Origin: Pseudonocardia xinjiangensis
GTDB lineage: Bacteria; Actinomycetota; Actinomycetes; Mycobacteriales; Pseudonocardiaceae
Direction of reading: 5' to 3'
Length of the DNA: 64,000 nt
NCBI RefSeq assembly: GCF_012911925.1
Contig: NZ_JAAXKY010000010.1
Location: forward strand, 23,076-87,075
A model generated the notes under the pieces. The model did no database searches, was not told where the DNA came from, and saw nothing but the letters and a program-made list of their open reading frames with translations. A program made the position numbers and the translations under genes. Positions 35,090 through 43,319 of this stretch are shown here, in pieces; the first letter of the stretch is position 1, and the number at the start of each line of letters is the position of its first letter.

Positions 35090-35839
35090 TCACTCCAGCG
35101 TGAGCGCCCGGGCGACCCGGGACGCGCCCGCGCTCAGCGTCTGGCGGAGCGCGGCCCGGCGCCGCAGAGCTGCGGGCGAGGCGACGAACCCGAGCGAGCC
35201 GGCACCGTCCTTCGTGGTCACGGGCACGGCGAGGCAGCAGACGCCTACGGCGTACTCCTCGTCGTCGACGGCGAGGGCGCCCGGAGCCGGCAGGCGGTCG
35301 CCGAGCCTGCGGCGGTCGACCACCGTGTGCGGGGTGAGGTCGTGCAGCGGGTGCCGGGCGAGGTAGTCCTCCCGGTCCGGGGCGGGAAGCTGGGCGAGGA
35401 TCGCCTTCCCCAGCGCCGTGGCGTGGGCGGCGTCGTGGATCCCGACCCAGAGGTCGATCCGGGGGGCTCGCGGGCTGTCGATGATCTCGACGATCACGAT
35501 CTCCCCGTCGACGTGCCGGGCGAGGTACACCGCGCTGCAGAGCTCGTCGCGCAGCCACTCCAGCGCAGGACGGGCGTGCGCCACCCCACGGGCGGCCGTT
35601 CCGTGGCTGCGGACGACGTCGATCCGGTGGCCGAGCACGTACGACCCGTCGTCCAGGCGCTGCAGGTAGCCCTCGTGGGTCAGGGTGCGCAGCAGGTGGT
35701 AGGCCGTCGGGAGGGGCAGACCCGTGGCGCGGGCGAGCTCCTTGGCGTGCGCCCGCCCTTCCCGCTCGGCGACGACCTCCAGCAGCCGCAGCGCACGCTG
35801 CACCGACTGGATGAGGGTCGGACCGCTCTGCTCGCCCAC
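35090..35839 (-). CDS. IclR-family transcriptional regulator
   Basis: The 249-residue protein has an N-terminal winged HTH (about 8-70, SVQRALRLLEVVAEREGRAHAKELARATGLPLPTAYHLLRTL pattern) and a C-terminal GAF-like effector domain (about 90-245, WVGIHDAAHATALGKAILAQL, ALAVDDEEYAVGVCCLAVPV). GTG at 35839 has GAAGGAG about 7 nt upstream. It reads toward the amidohydrolase/DUF59 genes with 77 bp between, so those are its likely targets; the effector is unknown. Confidence 0.92.
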   Translation of the reverse strand: MGEQSGPTLIQSVQRALRLLEVVAEREGRAHAKELARATGLPLPTAYHLLRTLTHEGYLQRLDDGSYVLGHRIDVVRSHGTAARGVAHARPALEWLRDELCSAVYLARHVDGEIVIVEIIDSPRAPRIDLWVGIHDAAHATALGKAILAQLPAPDREDYLARHPLHDLTPHTVVDRRRLGDRLPAPGALAVDDEEYAVGVCCLAVPVTTKDGAGSLGFVASPAALRRRAALRQTLSAGASRVARALTLE

Positions 35840-35940
35840 GTCACCGCTCCTTCGCGGGATGTCCCGTTCGGAGCGTGGCAGAACCTCGCCGAGTTGGGAA
35901 CGGCTGGGGAACGGCCGCCGCCGCTCCGCGCGCTCGCCCT

Positions 35941-35974
35941 GGTCCTCGCAGGGTCCCCGCGGTCTGTGAGGACC
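35941..35974. repeat. Hairpin sharing its arm with the 2064 terminator
   Basis: GGTCCTCGCAG (35941-35951) pairs with CTGTGAGGACC (35964-35974) through ten Watson-Crick pairs and one G-U. The left arm is identical to 11 bases of the hairpin at 2064. Here it lies between a divergent regulator and a tRNA, where a terminator is not expected. Confidence 0.6.
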
Positions 35975-36000
35975 GTGCGGAGCGCGCGGACGGGACCTTG

Positions 36001-36006
36001 TAAGCT
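36001..36006 (+). promoter_or_regulatory. -10 element TAAGCT of tRNA-Ser(CGA)
   Basis: TAAGCT ends 7 nt before the mature tRNA 5' end at 36014. No clear -35 is seen. Confidence 0.5.
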
Positions 36007-36013
36007 CATCGGC

Positions 36014-36101
36014 GGTAGCGTGTCCGAGCGGCCGAAGGAGCACGCCTCGAAAGCGTGTGAGGTGCAAGCCTCCGTGGGTTCAAATCCCACCGCTACCGCC
36101 A
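36014..36101 (+). tRNA. tRNA-Ser, anticodon CGA, CCA encoded
   Basis: Class II tRNA. The acceptor GGTAGCG pairs with CGCTACC; anticodon stem CACGC/GCGTG frames the loop CTCGAAA with anticodon CGA; a long variable arm follows, then GTGGG-TTCAAAT-CCCAC, discriminator G at 36098 and a genomic CCA (36099-36101). Confidence 0.96.
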
Positions 36102-36113
36102 CTGAACAGGGCA

Positions 36114-36149
36114 AACGCCGGGCCTTCCGTTGAGGGAGCGCCCGGCGTT
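36114..36149 (+). terminator. Terminator of tRNA-Ser(CGA)
   Basis: A perfect 10-bp stem AACGCCGGGC/GCCCGGCGTT (36114-36123, 36140-36149) lies 13 nt after the tRNA, followed by the T-containing CGTCGTCTGTT. Confidence 0.75.
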
Positions 36150-36274
36150 CGTCGTCTGTTGCAGTTCTGGTTGCAGCCGCGACCCCGCTGCTGGGCGCGA
36201 GAGCATCTGGTGGAGGCGCGAGCGGAGTGCTCAGCAGTGCGCCGACGCCCACGAGCTCACCAAGACCAGCGCAA

Positions 36275-37030
36275 TCAGTCGGCCTTGAGGACGAAGAACA
36301 GGAAGCCCAGGAAGCGGGTGTCGGACAGCGTGGCGAAGTCCTCCGGGAACATCTCCGGGGCCCCGGGCACGGCCGGCGGCTCGCTGATGACCTCGATCCG
36401 GAAGCCGGCCGCGGTGAAGGCGTCGGTCATCGCGTGCAGCGGCCGGTCCCAGAAGGTCAGCCGGGTGCTGCCCCCGCCCATCGTCCACTCCTCGGTGCGC
36501 TCGGTGACCCCGAAGTAGTTCGCCTTCTCCCCTGCCAGGCGCCTGATGAGAGCGAGGGCGAACGGGTGTTCGACCGTGGCGATGAGCCGCCCGCCGGGGA
36601 CCAGCACGCGGTGCAGCTCGGCCAGGGTCGGTCCCCAGTCACGCAGGTAGTGCAGCACCAGGGACGCGACGACGTCGTCGAACGCGGCGTCGGCGAAGGG
36701 CAGCGGCTCGGCCAGGTCGGCGACCCGCAGGTCGGCGTCGGGGCCGAGTCGCCGCCGAGCCACCTCCAGCATGCCCACGCTCGCGTCGATGCCGGTGACG
36801 ATGGCACCGCGGTCGCGCAGTGCGGCGGACAGGGGTCCCGCGCCGCACCCGGCGTCGAGGATCCGTCGCCCGGTCACGTCGCCGGCGAGCTCCAGGACCG
36901 CGGGCCGCTCGTAGTGGGCGTTCAGGAGGCTGACCTCGTTCTCGGCCGCGTACCCCTCGGCGATGGGGTCGTAAGCGCCTCCACCGGCCGGCTCAGCGAT
37001 ACGTGCATGATCTTGTGAATCCGTAGTCAC
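36275..37030 (-). CDS. Class I SAM-dependent methyltransferase
   Basis: The 251-residue protein has the SAM-binding motif I ILDAGCGAGPLSAAL, an acidic residue after beta-2 (VTGIDASVGML), motif II DLRVADLAEPLPFADAAFDDVVAS and VLVPGGRLIATVEHP. It is a UbiE/MenG-like small-molecule methyltransferase of unknown substrate. It starts with GTG at 37030 and stands alone. Confidence 0.9.
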   Translation of the reverse strand: MTTDSQDHARIAEPAGGGAYDPIAEGYAAENEVSLLNAHYERPAVLELAGDVTGRRILDAGCGAGPLSAALRDRGAIVTGIDASVGMLEVARRRLGPDADLRVADLAEPLPFADAAFDDVVASLVLHYLRDWGPTLAELHRVLVPGGRLIATVEHPFALALIRRLAGEKANYFGVTERTEEWTMGGGSTRLTFWDRPLHAMTDAFTAAGFRIEVISEPPAVPGAPEMFPEDFATLSDTRFLGFLFFVLKAD

Positions 37031-37247
37031 GCGGCTGATCGTGGCAGCCCGCGCCCGGCCACTTCTCGTGACGGATCCGGATCGTTCCGCGGTGGTGCCC
37101 CGTCGATGGCTTCCACAGCAAGCCGCTTCGACGTGCCGCGGAGCCTTTCAGCCGCGCTGGCCCACCGTCCACCCCTCTACCTCCGGCCCGGGGCGGCCGG
37201 TGGTCCGTCTACCCGGCCCTACCACCGAAGGGGAGCCTTGACCCGGA

Positions 37248-38165
37248 TCAGATGTCGAGCTGCCACTCCCGGGCCGTCTCAGTCAGACGGCTGAACCCCA
37301 GCCGTTCAAGGAACGCCAACCGCGCCACTTCCTGCGGCGCCGCGTAGTCGAGCAGCCGATCGACCCGGGCCAGACGGAGCCAGTCAGCGGCCCGAGCGAC
37401 CAGGCACGTACCGACACCGCGGCGACGATGCGCCTCATCGACGTGCAGGTTCCCGACATCGGCCCAGCCTTCATGGCTCGACACGCGACCAGCACCGCTG
37501 ATCCCGGTGTTGACCTCGATGAACCCGACCTCAACCCCGTCCCGCCGAGCCGTGAACCGCGTACCGGACACACCCAACGTGCGCACCAGGTCGAGGCCCA
37601 CGGTGTGCCCCGAGGAGCGGGGGAGAGACGCGACGTCGGCCAGCAGGACGACCTCCGTCCGGTCCCCTCGCACGAACCCGATCCGTTCAAGGACCTCACG
37701 GACATGCGGCCACTGCTCAGGCAGGCCGTAGACGCCGGGCGCCGGCAGCGTTCCGTCAGCGGCGATCTTGGCTACCTGCCATCGACGCAGGACAGCAACA
37801 GCGGCATGAGCCACCGCCGCGCCAGCAGCCGAGGAGTCAGGCCAGACCGGAGCATCCGGCCAGTAGATCAACCAACGGATCTCACCGGTCCCACGCAAGG
37901 CCGGGCCCACATCCGTCCCCGTGCCGTACCGGACCAGGTGGGTCGCAGCAGACACGCGTCCTCGTTGCTCCACGACGAGGGTGACACGCTCGCTCACCCA
38001 TGGGTCGACGATGAACTCCCCCGGATCGCATTCCAGCTGGCTCAGCACAGCATTCACTGAGACCGACATCCCAGGGATGACCGCCTGGACGTGCGCGTTC
38101 ACCAGCGCGGTCAGCTGGTCGCGGTCGGCGCGACGGAACGGTCTTACCTCTCCAATGGACACCAC
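37248..38165 (-). CDS. GNAT-family N-acetyltransferase (possible tandem GNAT)
   Basis: The 305-residue protein carries a clear C-terminal GNAT domain (about 205-300) with the acetyl-CoA loop VDEAHRRRGVGTCLVARAADWL and the ending FLERLGFSRLTE. The N-terminal half looks like a degenerate second GNAT fold (RGRVSAATHLVRYGTGT, RIGFVRGDR). Start GTG at 38165 (or the adjacent GTG at 38162) has AGGAG just upstream; ATG at 38219 is an alternative. The 217-bp region to the next gene holds nothing I recognise. Confidence 0.85.
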   Translation of the reverse strand: MVSIGEVRPFRRADRDQLTALVNAHVQAVIPGMSVSVNAVLSQLECDPGEFIVDPWVSERVTLVVEQRGRVSAATHLVRYGTGTDVGPALRGTGEIRWLIYWPDAPVWPDSSAAGAAVAHAAVAVLRRWQVAKIAADGTLPAPGVYGLPEQWPHVREVLERIGFVRGDRTEVVLLADVASLPRSSGHTVGLDLVRTLGVSGTRFTARRDGVEVGFIEVNTGISGAGRVSSHEGWADVGNLHVDEAHRRRGVGTCLVARAADWLRLARVDRLLDYAAPQEVARLAFLERLGFSRLTETAREWQLDI

Positions 38166-38439
38166 GGCTCTCCTATTCACCACGAGTGCAGGGAAGCCGC
38201 CACCGGTGCGGTACCTCATCAGGCTAGAGATCATCCGGGCGAGTGTCGATCGCGAAGAACAGCGACGGGCTCCGCCCGCACCCGGCAGGGCTCGGAGATC
38301 GGAGGAGATCACCACCAGCACGCAGCGTTGGTAGGCAAGAGCAGCTCGCGCGGACTATGCACGTACGCGGAGGGTATGAATGCAGATCGCCGCAGGCCAA
38401 GGTCAGGTTGACAGCCCACTGTAGATCCATCGGAGCCGC

Positions 38440-38712
38440 TCAACTGTCGCTCAGAACGATGTTGATGAGGGCTGTGACGTGCTGTTCGAGGACGGCGAGG
38501 TAGCCCAGCGGACGGCCGATGGCGAGCGTGATGCCGGCTAGGGCGTTGGGCCAACGGATGCCGCTCCGTCGCAGACCCAGAATGACGGCACGTTCGGCTA
38601 GCGTCCAGCTGAGCAGAGTGGCGCCGAGCCCTTTCGCCGCGTCGCTGTCTGGTCGCGTGCTTCCGACGTCCACCGGTTGAACCGGGTTTGATCTGTGGTC
38701 GAGCATGCCCAT
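38440..38712 (-). CDS. Small hypothetical protein, doubtful
   Basis: The 90-residue reading frame has a hydrophobic second half (NALAGITLAIGRPLGYLAVLEQHVTALINIVL) and no recognised domain. The surrounding 38322-38809 region is otherwise empty, and sequence just after the STAS gene stop (38810) also reads as protein-like in another frame (GLVLLDYISKDHV), so this may be debris of a decayed gene. Coding status uncertain. Confidence 0.35.
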   Translation of the reverse strand: MGMLDHRSNPVQPVDVGSTRPDSDAAKGLGATLLSWTLAERAVILGLRRSGIRWPNALAGITLAIGRPLGYLAVLEQHVTALINIVLSDS

Positions 38713-38809
38713 GGCCAGGGTCGCGACTGCGCATGTCCTGAGATCGCGAGCCGGGTGCGGCGGTCGGGGACGTGGTCCTTGGAGATGTAGTCGAGCAGGA
38801 CCAGGCCGG

Positions 38810-39361
38810 TCAGTTGAGTCGGTAGGTCTGGTCGATGCGGATGGCGGTCACCGCGGCGGCGACGCTGCGGTAGCGGACGGCAGGTTCGTCGGGCCAGAGC
38901 ATCGTGATGACCCGGTCGAGATGGGCGCTCAGGCCCGACAGCGCGAAGTGGATGCCGGCCGCTCGGGCGGTGTCTGCGAGGTCGACGAGCAGTTCGAACC
39001 CGCGCACGCAGCAGAAGCTCACCCCGGCCAGATCAAGCACCAGGTCGCCGTGTGCCTGGTCGGTAGCGGTGCTCAGCGCGGTCCGCACCAGGGGCCGGGT
39101 GAGCATGTCGATCTCCCCGAACACACGCAGCACCACGATCGGCCCGGCCGGCCCGGTCTCGGTCTCGATGTCGCACCGGCATGTCCCGGCGGGATCGCCT
39201 GGATAGGCCTGCACCGCGCGGGAACGATCGTCCGTGTGGTTCACGGTGGGGTTGGAACGGATGCTGCTGGCCGACACGACGCGCCCCCTTTTGGGCTGAC
39301 AGACGAAGCTGTCGCCGGGGGCTGGGGCAACACGGGTAAGGCTACGTCCCTGGTAGGACAT
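38810..39361 (-). CDS. STAS-domain protein (anti-sigma-factor antagonist)
   Basis: The 183-residue protein has a STAS domain at about 70-165 (VVLRVFGEIDMLTRPLVRTAL, LVLDLAGVSFCCVRGFELLVDLA). The serine that partner kinases phosphorylate in SpoIIAA-like proteins is replaced by cysteine/valine (FCCVRG), so control by phosphorylation may be absent. ATG at 39361 lies 1 nt after the stop of the GAF-ANTAR gene; GTG at 39277 with AAGGGGG upstream is an alternative giving 155 residues. Confidence 0.85.
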   Translation of the reverse strand: MSYQGRSLTRVAPAPGDSFVCQPKRGRVVSASSIRSNPTVNHTDDRSRAVQAYPGDPAGTCRCDIETETGPAGPIVVLRVFGEIDMLTRPLVRTALSTATDQAHGDLVLDLAGVSFCCVRGFELLVDLADTARAAGIHFALSGLSAHLDRVITMLWPDEPAVRYRSVAAAVTAIRIDQTYRLN

Positions 39362-39362
39362 G

Positions 39363-40136
39363 TCAATCTTCGTGTTGACTCCGTCTGGCGGTGCTGGCCG
39401 GGTTCGGCGCAGTGATCTGGCCCGGGTCGAGTTGCAGGTTCGCGACCTGGCGGGCGACTTCGCTCAGTCGAAGGTTGTTGCTGCGGGCGTGGCGGCGGAG
39501 CCGGTCGAACGCAGCGTCCATGCTCAGGCCCAGCTGGTGTGCGATCACGCCCTTGGCCTGCTCGATGATCACCCGGCTGGTCAGGGCGGACTGGAGTTGT
39601 TCGTTGACGACCTCGCCGCGGCGGATCACCCGCTCGGACAGGATGCCGATGGTGGCCACGTCGGCCAGTGCCTGGCCCAGCGCCAGGTCCGCGGGCGGCA
39701 GCGGTCCGGGTGTGCGGTGGAACAGGCTCAGCGCACCGATGGCCTGCCCGCGCAGCCGCAGCGGCAGGGCGTGCACCGACCGGAACGCCCCGGCCCGGGC
39801 GACGAAGGCGGTGAAGGTCGGCCACCGCCCGGCCACGTCGGTGATGTCGGGCACGCTGACCGGGTCGCCGGTGGCGTAGCAGTCCAGGCACGGGCCCTGG
39901 TCGGCTTGCAGGGCCAGCAGTTCCATGGTTTCGGCGTCCTCGCTGCTCGACGCCACGGCGCGCAGCTCGCGGCGGGCGTCCCCGAGCAGGATCCCGGCGG
40001 CGTCGGCGGCGAGGAGCTCGACGCTGTGCTCGACGAGCTGGTTGAGGAGGTCGATGATGTCGTAGTCATCGACCAGGGTGTCGGCGAGCGCGACGAACGC
40101 CACGCTGATCTGCTGTTCACGCTCAGGCTGGCTCAC
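39363..40136 (-). CDS. GAF-ANTAR transcription antitermination regulator 1
   Basis: The 257-residue protein has a GAF sensor domain (about 15-165, DQGPCLDCYATGDPVSVPD) and an ANTAR RNA-binding domain (about 175-230, LTSRVIIEQAKGVIAHQLGLSMDAAFDRLRRHAR pattern). ANTAR proteins bind paired hairpins in nascent RNA to prevent termination. It starts with GTG at 40136, 34 nt downstream of a second GAF-ANTAR gene and next to the STAS gene. Confidence 0.92.
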   Translation of the reverse strand: MSQPEREQQISVAFVALADTLVDDYDIIDLLNQLVEHSVELLAADAAGILLGDARRELRAVASSSEDAETMELLALQADQGPCLDCYATGDPVSVPDITDVAGRWPTFTAFVARAGAFRSVHALPLRLRGQAIGALSLFHRTPGPLPPADLALGQALADVATIGILSERVIRRGEVVNEQLQSALTSRVIIEQAKGVIAHQLGLSMDAAFDRLRRHARSNNLRLSEVARQVANLQLDPGQITAPNPASTARRSQHED

Positions 40137-40170
40137 GACAGCCCCCTTCTTCTTGGGGTAGCGGCATCGG

Positions 40171-40893
40171 TCAGGTCATGTGCGGGGTGAACACCAGCCG
40201 CCGTTCGACCACGTCGTGGGCGACGTCGATGAGCAGCCGCTGACCGGCGAACGCGTGGGCGCGTAGCCGGGCGAGAGCGTCGGTGGGTTTGATCCGGAGC
40301 TGAGCCACCACCATGCCGGTGGCCTGGTGGATCTCGGCGCGGTGACCCAATGCTTGATCGAGCCAGCCATCCGGTCCGGCCGGGTCGGTGCGTTGCCCGA
40401 GCATCATCAACGCTGCCGTGTCCGCCGAGGCGAGCGCGTCGTGCCACTGGACATCGCTGAGCCCCCCCGGCGTGACCCGGTACAGGTCGAGCACCCCGAG
40501 GTTCACCGGACCCCATTGCAGCGGCAACGCGAACAGCGCGCAGACGTCGGTCTGTTCGGCCACCGCGGCGGCGAAGATCGGCCAGCGCGAGGTCTCGGTG
40601 GCGTGGTGCAGATCGGGCACCAGGACCGGGCGGCCGGTGGTGGCCGCCTCCATGCAGGCGCCCTCGTACAGGGTGAACTGCAGGTCCTCCAGCAGCTCCG
40701 CGGTCGCGTCGGTCGCCCACAGCGTCTCCCGGGACACGCTCGCTGTGAGGAGCGAGATCGCCGCCCCGTCGACGTCGAGGCTCTGCACACACGCGGAGCA
40801 GATCAGCCCGGCCAGCCCACGCTCGTCGGTTCCGTCCCGCCCGAAGCCCAGCAGCGCGCGGGTCACCGGGCCCAGCTCAGCCACGCCGGACAC
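40171..40893 (-). CDS. GAF-ANTAR transcription antitermination regulator 2
   Basis: The 240-residue protein has a GAF domain (about 25-165, YEGACMEAATTGRPVLVPDL) and an ANTAR domain (about 175-235, HRAEIHQATGMVVAQLRIKPTDALARLRAHAF pattern). The conserved cysteine position EGACMEA could take part in redox or ligand sensing as in the paralogue (GPCLDC). GTG start at 40893 has GGTGGGG upstream. First gene of the GAF-ANTAR/STAS unit. Confidence 0.92.
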   Translation of the reverse strand: MSGVAELGPVTRALLGFGRDGTDERGLAGLICSACVQSLDVDGAAISLLTASVSRETLWATDATAELLEDLQFTLYEGACMEAATTGRPVLVPDLHHATETSRWPIFAAAVAEQTDVCALFALPLQWGPVNLGVLDLYRVTPGGLSDVQWHDALASADTAALMMLGQRTDPAGPDGWLDQALGHRAEIHQATGMVVAQLRIKPTDALARLRAHAFAGQRLLIDVAHDVVERRLVFTPHMT

Positions 40894-41335
40894 CGCCCCA
40901 CCGAGCCCGGCTACATCGAGGATTCCTGCGTCCGGAAGACCGGGGCGTGCGGCGTCGAGGCGGTCGTTGTAGGTGCCGTGCGGGTGGGGTCATCTGCGGG
41001 CGCCGTCTCGTCAGTAGGTAGCCCCGCGACAGCTGTAGCCGGGCACGGCGGGGTCCTGATCGGCACCGACGGTCCGGGTCCACGTTACCGGCGCCGGCGC
41101 GGACCAGCTCTGTGGACGCGTCCCGTCCGCTCGTCACCGCCCTGATCGCTCGATGGCGTCCACAGAAGCCGCGGAGCTGCGTGGCTACATCGCGCCGCAC
41201 GGGCGGTCACGACGTGTTGGTACCTCTCGTACTCGTTCGAGGAGCCTGAACAGCCGGCTCGCAGGGCGGCGTAGTCGCCGACAGCGGCGGTGGTGCCGCC
41301 CGCGTTCAGCGGGCACCCCCCCGGGGAGCGCCCCG
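40894..41335. other. 442-bp region without a convincing gene
   Basis: It holds the control region of the GAF-ANTAR unit, a 10-bp perfect inverted repeat (CTGTGGACGC at 41110-41119, GCGTCCACAG at 41156-41165), and at its right end a 50-bp copy of part of the RidA gene (41267-41316). Reading frames here lack any family resemblance. Confidence 0.6.
41267..41316. repeat. Copy of an internal RidA gene segment
   Basis: 49 of 50 bases match 43034-43083 inside the RidA gene, in the same orientation. The two methyltransferase genes lie between the copies. It is too short to encode anything itself and marks a past duplication or recombination. Confidence 0.9.
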
Positions 41336-42064
41336 TCAGTCTGCTCGGAGCGCGACGAACACGAACTCCAACCCCGGCCGGTCGGGCGCGTCACGCACCT
41401 CGTCGACCGCGTATCCGTGGCGCTCAAGGTCATGCTCGATCTCTGCGCGGTCCCGGAAGCGCAACGTGCTGTCCGAGGTGAGGACGGCACCGTCGGACTC
41501 GAACACCCACGTGTGACGGAAGCTGACCAACGGCAGGTCCACGCCGGTCAGCTCCACCCAGGTCTCCACCGACCCGACCCCATCGATCTGAACCCGGCGC
41601 CACGACTCCGCTCTGGTCCAGTTCTCCCAGGCCCGGCGGCCAGGATCGCGAGTCTCGAACACGAAGCGGCCGCCAGGACGCAGCGCCGCGAACGTGCGAC
41701 GCAGCATCTCGTCCCAGTCGGCCGGCTCGATGATGGCCTGAGCAGCGTTTCCGGTCATCAGCACGAGATCGGCGGCTGCGGTCGGGAGCACCGATGCGTC
41801 ACCGAGGATCCAGCGCACCCGATGTGCACCGGGCTGGGCCCGGGCGTACTCCAGCGACCCGGCAGCAGGGTCGACGCCCGTCACGGCGATCCCCGACCGG
41901 GCCAGCCGGCGAGCCAGCAGCCCGGTTCCGCAGCCCAGGTCGATCACAGCCTTTGGCCTGAACTCGTCGATCATCACGGCGTACACGTCGAGGTCCCGGC
42001 GGTCGGCGTCGAGGGCGTCGTAGATGGAGACGAGGCGCTGGTCTTCGAAGATCGCATCCGGCAC
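41336..42064 (-). CDS. Class I SAM-dependent methyltransferase
   Basis: The 242-residue protein has motif I AVIDLGCGTGLLARRLA, ITVTGVDPAAGSLEYAR-type acidic loop (GVDPAAGS), DASVLPTAAADLVLMTGNAAQ and LRPGGRFVFETRDP. GTG at 42064 precedes the conserved VPDAIFEDQRLVSIYDALD; GGAG sits about 9 nt upstream. It follows the next methyltransferase in the same direction. Substrate unknown. Confidence 0.88.
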   Translation of the reverse strand: MPDAIFEDQRLVSIYDALDADRRDLDVYAVMIDEFRPKAVIDLGCGTGLLARRLARSGIAVTGVDPAAGSLEYARAQPGAHRVRWILGDASVLPTAAADLVLMTGNAAQAIIEPADWDEMLRRTFAALRPGGRFVFETRDPGRRAWENWTRAESWRRVQIDGVGSVETWVELTGVDLPLVSFRHTWVFESDGAVLTSDSTLRFRDRAEIEHDLERHGYAVDEVRDAPDRPGLEFVFVALRAD

Positions 42065-42123
42065 CCCGTGAGACTCCGGGCAGCGGCTGCGGGAGGACAA
42101 GCGAGTAACGGGCGGCAGCGTCC

Positions 42124-42750
42124 TCAGGAGAGGCGTCGCGCGCAGATGACGGCGTCGACACCGGTGCCTGCCACAGCGCGCCGGCGGTCCTCGGCGACGA
42201 CGAACTCCCAGCGGGCCGGGTCGAGCGCAGCGACCGCCTCGTCGACAGAGACCTGCACCTGACCGGCCGCAGGGGTGGCGGCTCCGGTCGCCGGGTCGAT
42301 CGGGCGGTGACCGACGAGGAGCAGGGTGCCGCCGGGCGCGACCCCCGCCGCCATCCGGTCCACCATCTCCTCCACCGACCCCGCCACGTGGACGTACAGG
42401 CAGGTGACGAGGTCGTAGTGTCCGGACTGCGGGGTCCAGGTCGCGAGATCGCCCTCGACCCAGTCGATGCGTCCGGCGACGTCCGTGCCGATGGCCTCGG
42501 CCGTCGACCGGGCATGGGCCAGGGCGGTCGCGGAGAAGTCGACCGCGGTGACCTGCCATCCGCGCGCGGCGAGCCAGAGCGTGTCGGACCCGTGACCGCA
42601 GCCCGCGTCGAGGGCGACACCGGGACGCAGGTTCCCGGCCACCTCGGTCAGATGGGTGTTCGGCGGCCGCTTCGCGACGGCGTCCCCGTGCTCGCGGAGG
42701 GCTTGCGACCAGCGCTCCTCCCAGAAGCCCCGATCGAACGACGCGGTCAC
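42124..42750 (-). CDS. Class I SAM-dependent methyltransferase (TehB/thiopurine-like)
   Basis: The 208-residue protein has FWEERWSQALREHG at the start, motif I ALDAGCGHGSDTLWLAARGW, VTAVDFSATAL and VEGDLATWTPQSGHYDLVTC. The N-terminal pattern resembles tellurite/thiopurine methyltransferase-like proteins. Its GTG start overlaps the RidA stop (GTGA), so it is translated with RidA. Confidence 0.88.
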   Translation of the reverse strand: MTASFDRGFWEERWSQALREHGDAVAKRPPNTHLTEVAGNLRPGVALDAGCGHGSDTLWLAARGWQVTAVDFSATALAHARSTAEAIGTDVAGRIDWVEGDLATWTPQSGHYDLVTCLYVHVAGSVEEMVDRMAAGVAPGGTLLLVGHRPIDPATGAATPAAGQVQVSVDEAVAALDPARWEFVVAEDRRRAVAGTGVDAVICARRLS

Positions 42751-43193
42751 GACGTCACCTCGGTTCCCGGCTTCGCGGACCTTCCCTGATCGCGGACTGC
42801 CGCGATCGCCTCGACCTCGACCAGCTGGTCGTCGTAGCCCAGCACCGTGACGCCCATGAGCGTGCTCGGGACATCGTGGTCGCCGAAGGCGTCCCGTACG
42901 ACCTCCCACGTGGCGACGAGGTCGGCCTGGCGGGAGGAAGCGACGAGAACCCGGGTGCTGATCACGTCCCCGATCGTGGCACCGGCCTCGGCGAGTGCTG
43001 TGCGCATGTTCTCGACGGCTTTGGCGGCCTGCCCGGCGTAGTCGCCGACAGCGGCGGTGGTGCCGTCCGCGTTCAGCGGGCACGCCCCGGCGAGAAAGAT
43101 CAGCCGAGCGTCAGCCGGTGCGGTCGCGGCGTAGGCGTACTCGGCGACGTTGGAAAGGGACTTCGAGCGGATCAGGGTCACGGCCTTGGTCAT
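42747..43193 (-). CDS. RidA-family (YjgF/UK114) protein
   Basis: The 148-residue protein has the RidA fold: LIFLAGACPLNADG at about 32-45, AVENMRTALAEAGATIGDVISTRVLV and a C-terminal LVEVEAIAAVRD. True RidA has an arginine near position 105 that binds the imine carboxylate; here the corresponding stretch reads STLMGVTVLG, so enamine deaminase activity is uncertain. A 50-bp piece of this gene recurs at 41267. Confidence 0.88.
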   Translation of the reverse strand: MTKAVTLIRSKSLSNVAEYAYAATAPADARLIFLAGACPLNADGTTAAVGDYAGQAAKAVENMRTALAEAGATIGDVISTRVLVASSRQADLVATWEVVRDAFGDHDVPSTLMGVTVLGYDDQLVEVEAIAAVRDQGRSAKPGTEVTS

Positions 43194-43307
43194 CGATTCC
43201 CACGCTAGCCGATCTTCTCGACATGGACTGACGACTCTCCCCACCGCAGGTTGGAGGCGATATGGCAACGCGCTTCATATTCGGCGGGGCAGCCTTTGAC
43301 GTGCCGC

Positions 43308-43313
43308 TACCGT
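43308..43313 (+). promoter_or_regulatory. -10 element TACCGT, leaderless phosphoribosyltransferase gene
   Basis: TACCGT ends 6 nt before the GTG at 43320. Confidence 0.45.
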
Positions 43314-43319
43314 CGCACG

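Noticed and set aside
36099..36260. Possible integration next to tRNA-Ser(CGA)
   Set aside because: No second copy of the tRNA 3' end and no integrase follow; the region holds a terminator and then an ordinary methyltransferase gene.
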